Shown here one piece after another: positions 63,328-64,000 of a DNA stretch of 64,000 nt. Both the position numbers and the translations under genes were made by a program. Under the pieces are notes generated by a model that searched no databases, was not told the origin of the DNA, and saw only the letters and a list, made by a program, of their open reading frames with translations. Source of the stretch: CAVPCZ01 sp963702445 (GTDB lineage: Bacteria > Bacteroidota > Ignavibacteria > UBA10030 > UBA6906); the NCBI GenBank assembly GCA_963702445.1, contig CAVPCZ010000009.1, positions 558,001-622,000 on the forward strand. The letters are read 5' to 3'. The first letter of the stretch is position 1; every line of letters starts with the position of its first letter.

Positions 63328-64000
63328 TCATAGAGGCTGACGATCCTCCTCCCGGTCGAAGTATTTCCTTCCGTCGATCCAGGTCTGCTCGCAATGTGAA
63401 TACACGGAAAGCGGACTCCCGCTCCAGATCACGAAGTCGGCATCCTTTCCGGGTTCGAGCGAGCCGACGCGACTGTCGACCTTGAGCTGACGGGCAGGAT
63501 TGATCGTGACGAACTTGAGCGCTTCTTCTTCCGTAAGTCCTCCGTACTTCACGGCTTTTGCCGCATCCCAGTTCAGACGGCGGCTCAGCTCATCGCTGTC
63601 GGAGTTGAATGAAACGAGAACGCCCTGGTCATGCATCAGCGCGCCGTTGTACGGAATGGCATCATACACTTCCAGCTTGTACCCCCACCAGTCGCTGAAT
63701 GTAGAGCCTCCCGCACCATGCTTCGCCATGACGTCTGCGACCTTGTAGCCTTCGAGGATATGCTCGAATGTCCCGATTCTGAATCCGAACTCTTCGGCGA
63801 GGCGCATCATCATCAGAATCTCATCCTGCCGGTAGGCATGGCAGTTGACAAGTCGTTTGCCGTGGAGGACCTCGAGGATCGCATCGAGCTCAAGGTTCCT
63901 GCGCGGCGGGATGCCCGACTTGTCCTCATCGAATCGTTTCCATGCCTTTTCATAATCAAGCGCTGCCCTGAATTCATCGCGGATGGTCTGCTCAACACCC
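63328..64000 (-). CDS. Amidohydrolase-family protein, C-terminal part (5' end outside window)
   Basis: 224 residues are visible; the gene runs past 64000. The C-terminal TIM-barrel part shows LVNCHAYRQDEILMMMRL with a possible metal His, GVLVSFNSDSDELSRRL with the catalytic Asp region, and the closing KFVTINPARQLKVDSRVGSL followed by EPGKDADFVIWSG. This belongs to the imidazolonepropionase/prolidase-like amidohydrolases. Its order relative to the HxH-less paralogue suggests a two-gene operon. The 192 bases between them (63136-63327) show nothing clear. Confidence 0.85.
   Translation of the reverse strand, partial: GVEQTIRDEFRAALDYEKAWKRFDEDKSGIPPRRNLELDAILEVLHGKRLVNCHAYRQDEILMMMRLAEEFGFRIGTFEHILEGYKVADVMAKHGAGGSTFSDWWGYKLEVYDAIPYNGALMHDQGVLVSFNSDSDELSRRLNWDAAKAVKYGGLTEEEALKFVTINPARQLKVDSRVGSLEPGKDADFVIWSGSPLSVYSHCEQTWIDGRKYFDREEDRQPL

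Noticed and set aside
1..64000. tRNA, rRNA, CRISPR array, insertion sequence or phage genes
   Set aside because: No transposase, integrase, spaced direct repeats or RNA gene pattern was seen on either strand.

Overview
The window is GC-rich bacterial DNA with short intergenic gaps. It most likely comes from a Gram-negative member of the Fibrobacterota-Chlorobiota-Bacteroidota superphylum, in the Ignavibacteriota/KSB1/Calditrichota neighbourhood. Three long secreted proteins (ending at 18262, 41982 and 45226) finish with the YPNPFNP-type sorting domain, which is exported by the type IX system in that superphylum. There are also a TonB-dependent receptor, OmpA, beta-barrel proteins, lipoboxes and Tat signals. 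The assignment is inference; no rRNA, tRNA or CRISPR array is visible.

Layout. 1-5191: end of a glycyl radical enzyme, a uroporphyrinogen-decarboxylase-like protein and a sugar ABC transporter (binding lipoprotein and two permeases, no ATPase). 5330-11842: metallo-beta-lactamase-fold lipoprotein, two zinc-type dehydrogenases, a GWxTD-like TPR protein and a beta-propeller glycosidase-like protein. 11879-25372: envelope and extracellular proteins (beta-barrel, OmpA, alpha/alpha-barrel glycosidase, HExxH metalloprotease with sorting domain, sulfatase, beta-helix protein, SGNH hydrolase, membrane protein). 25374-36520: exported O-methyltransferase, remnant DUF1028 gene, DUF6483-like gene, TldD/TldE pair, receptor Ser/Thr kinase, ACT protein, TPR lipoprotein, ECF sigma and anti-sigma pair, single-haem protein. 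37074-45226: second sulfatase and two more sorting-domain proteins. 45343-49060 (minus): a second receptor kinase, two tiny ORFs and an isoprenoid-synthase-like gene. 49398-61814 (plus): one long tight gene run with a beta-barrel, a MacB/LolCDE-like ABC exporter, a LolA-like carrier, a dikinase laid out like rifampicin phosphotransferase, a membrane-anchored chelatase-fold protein, a TonB receptor and a PlsY-like protein. 61818-64000 (minus): two amidohydrolases.

Two cross-cutting points. First, many reading frames are interrupted: about 15 of roughly 50 genes carry at least one frameshift, most densely in 45343-49060 and 53830-56957, while other very long genes are intact. Sequence error looks more likely than biology for most of them, so gene ends are given for the reconstructed gene. 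Second, a recurrent sigma70-like promoter can be read directly: TTGACT or TTGACA, 17 bases, then TATCTT or TACATT. It lies upstream of at least seven genes on both strands and fixes the direction of several intergenic regions.

The best candidate for an uncharacterised system is the 49398-61814 run, which combines a dedicated Lol/Mac-like envelope export set with an RPH-like dikinase and tetrapyrrole-type proteins.
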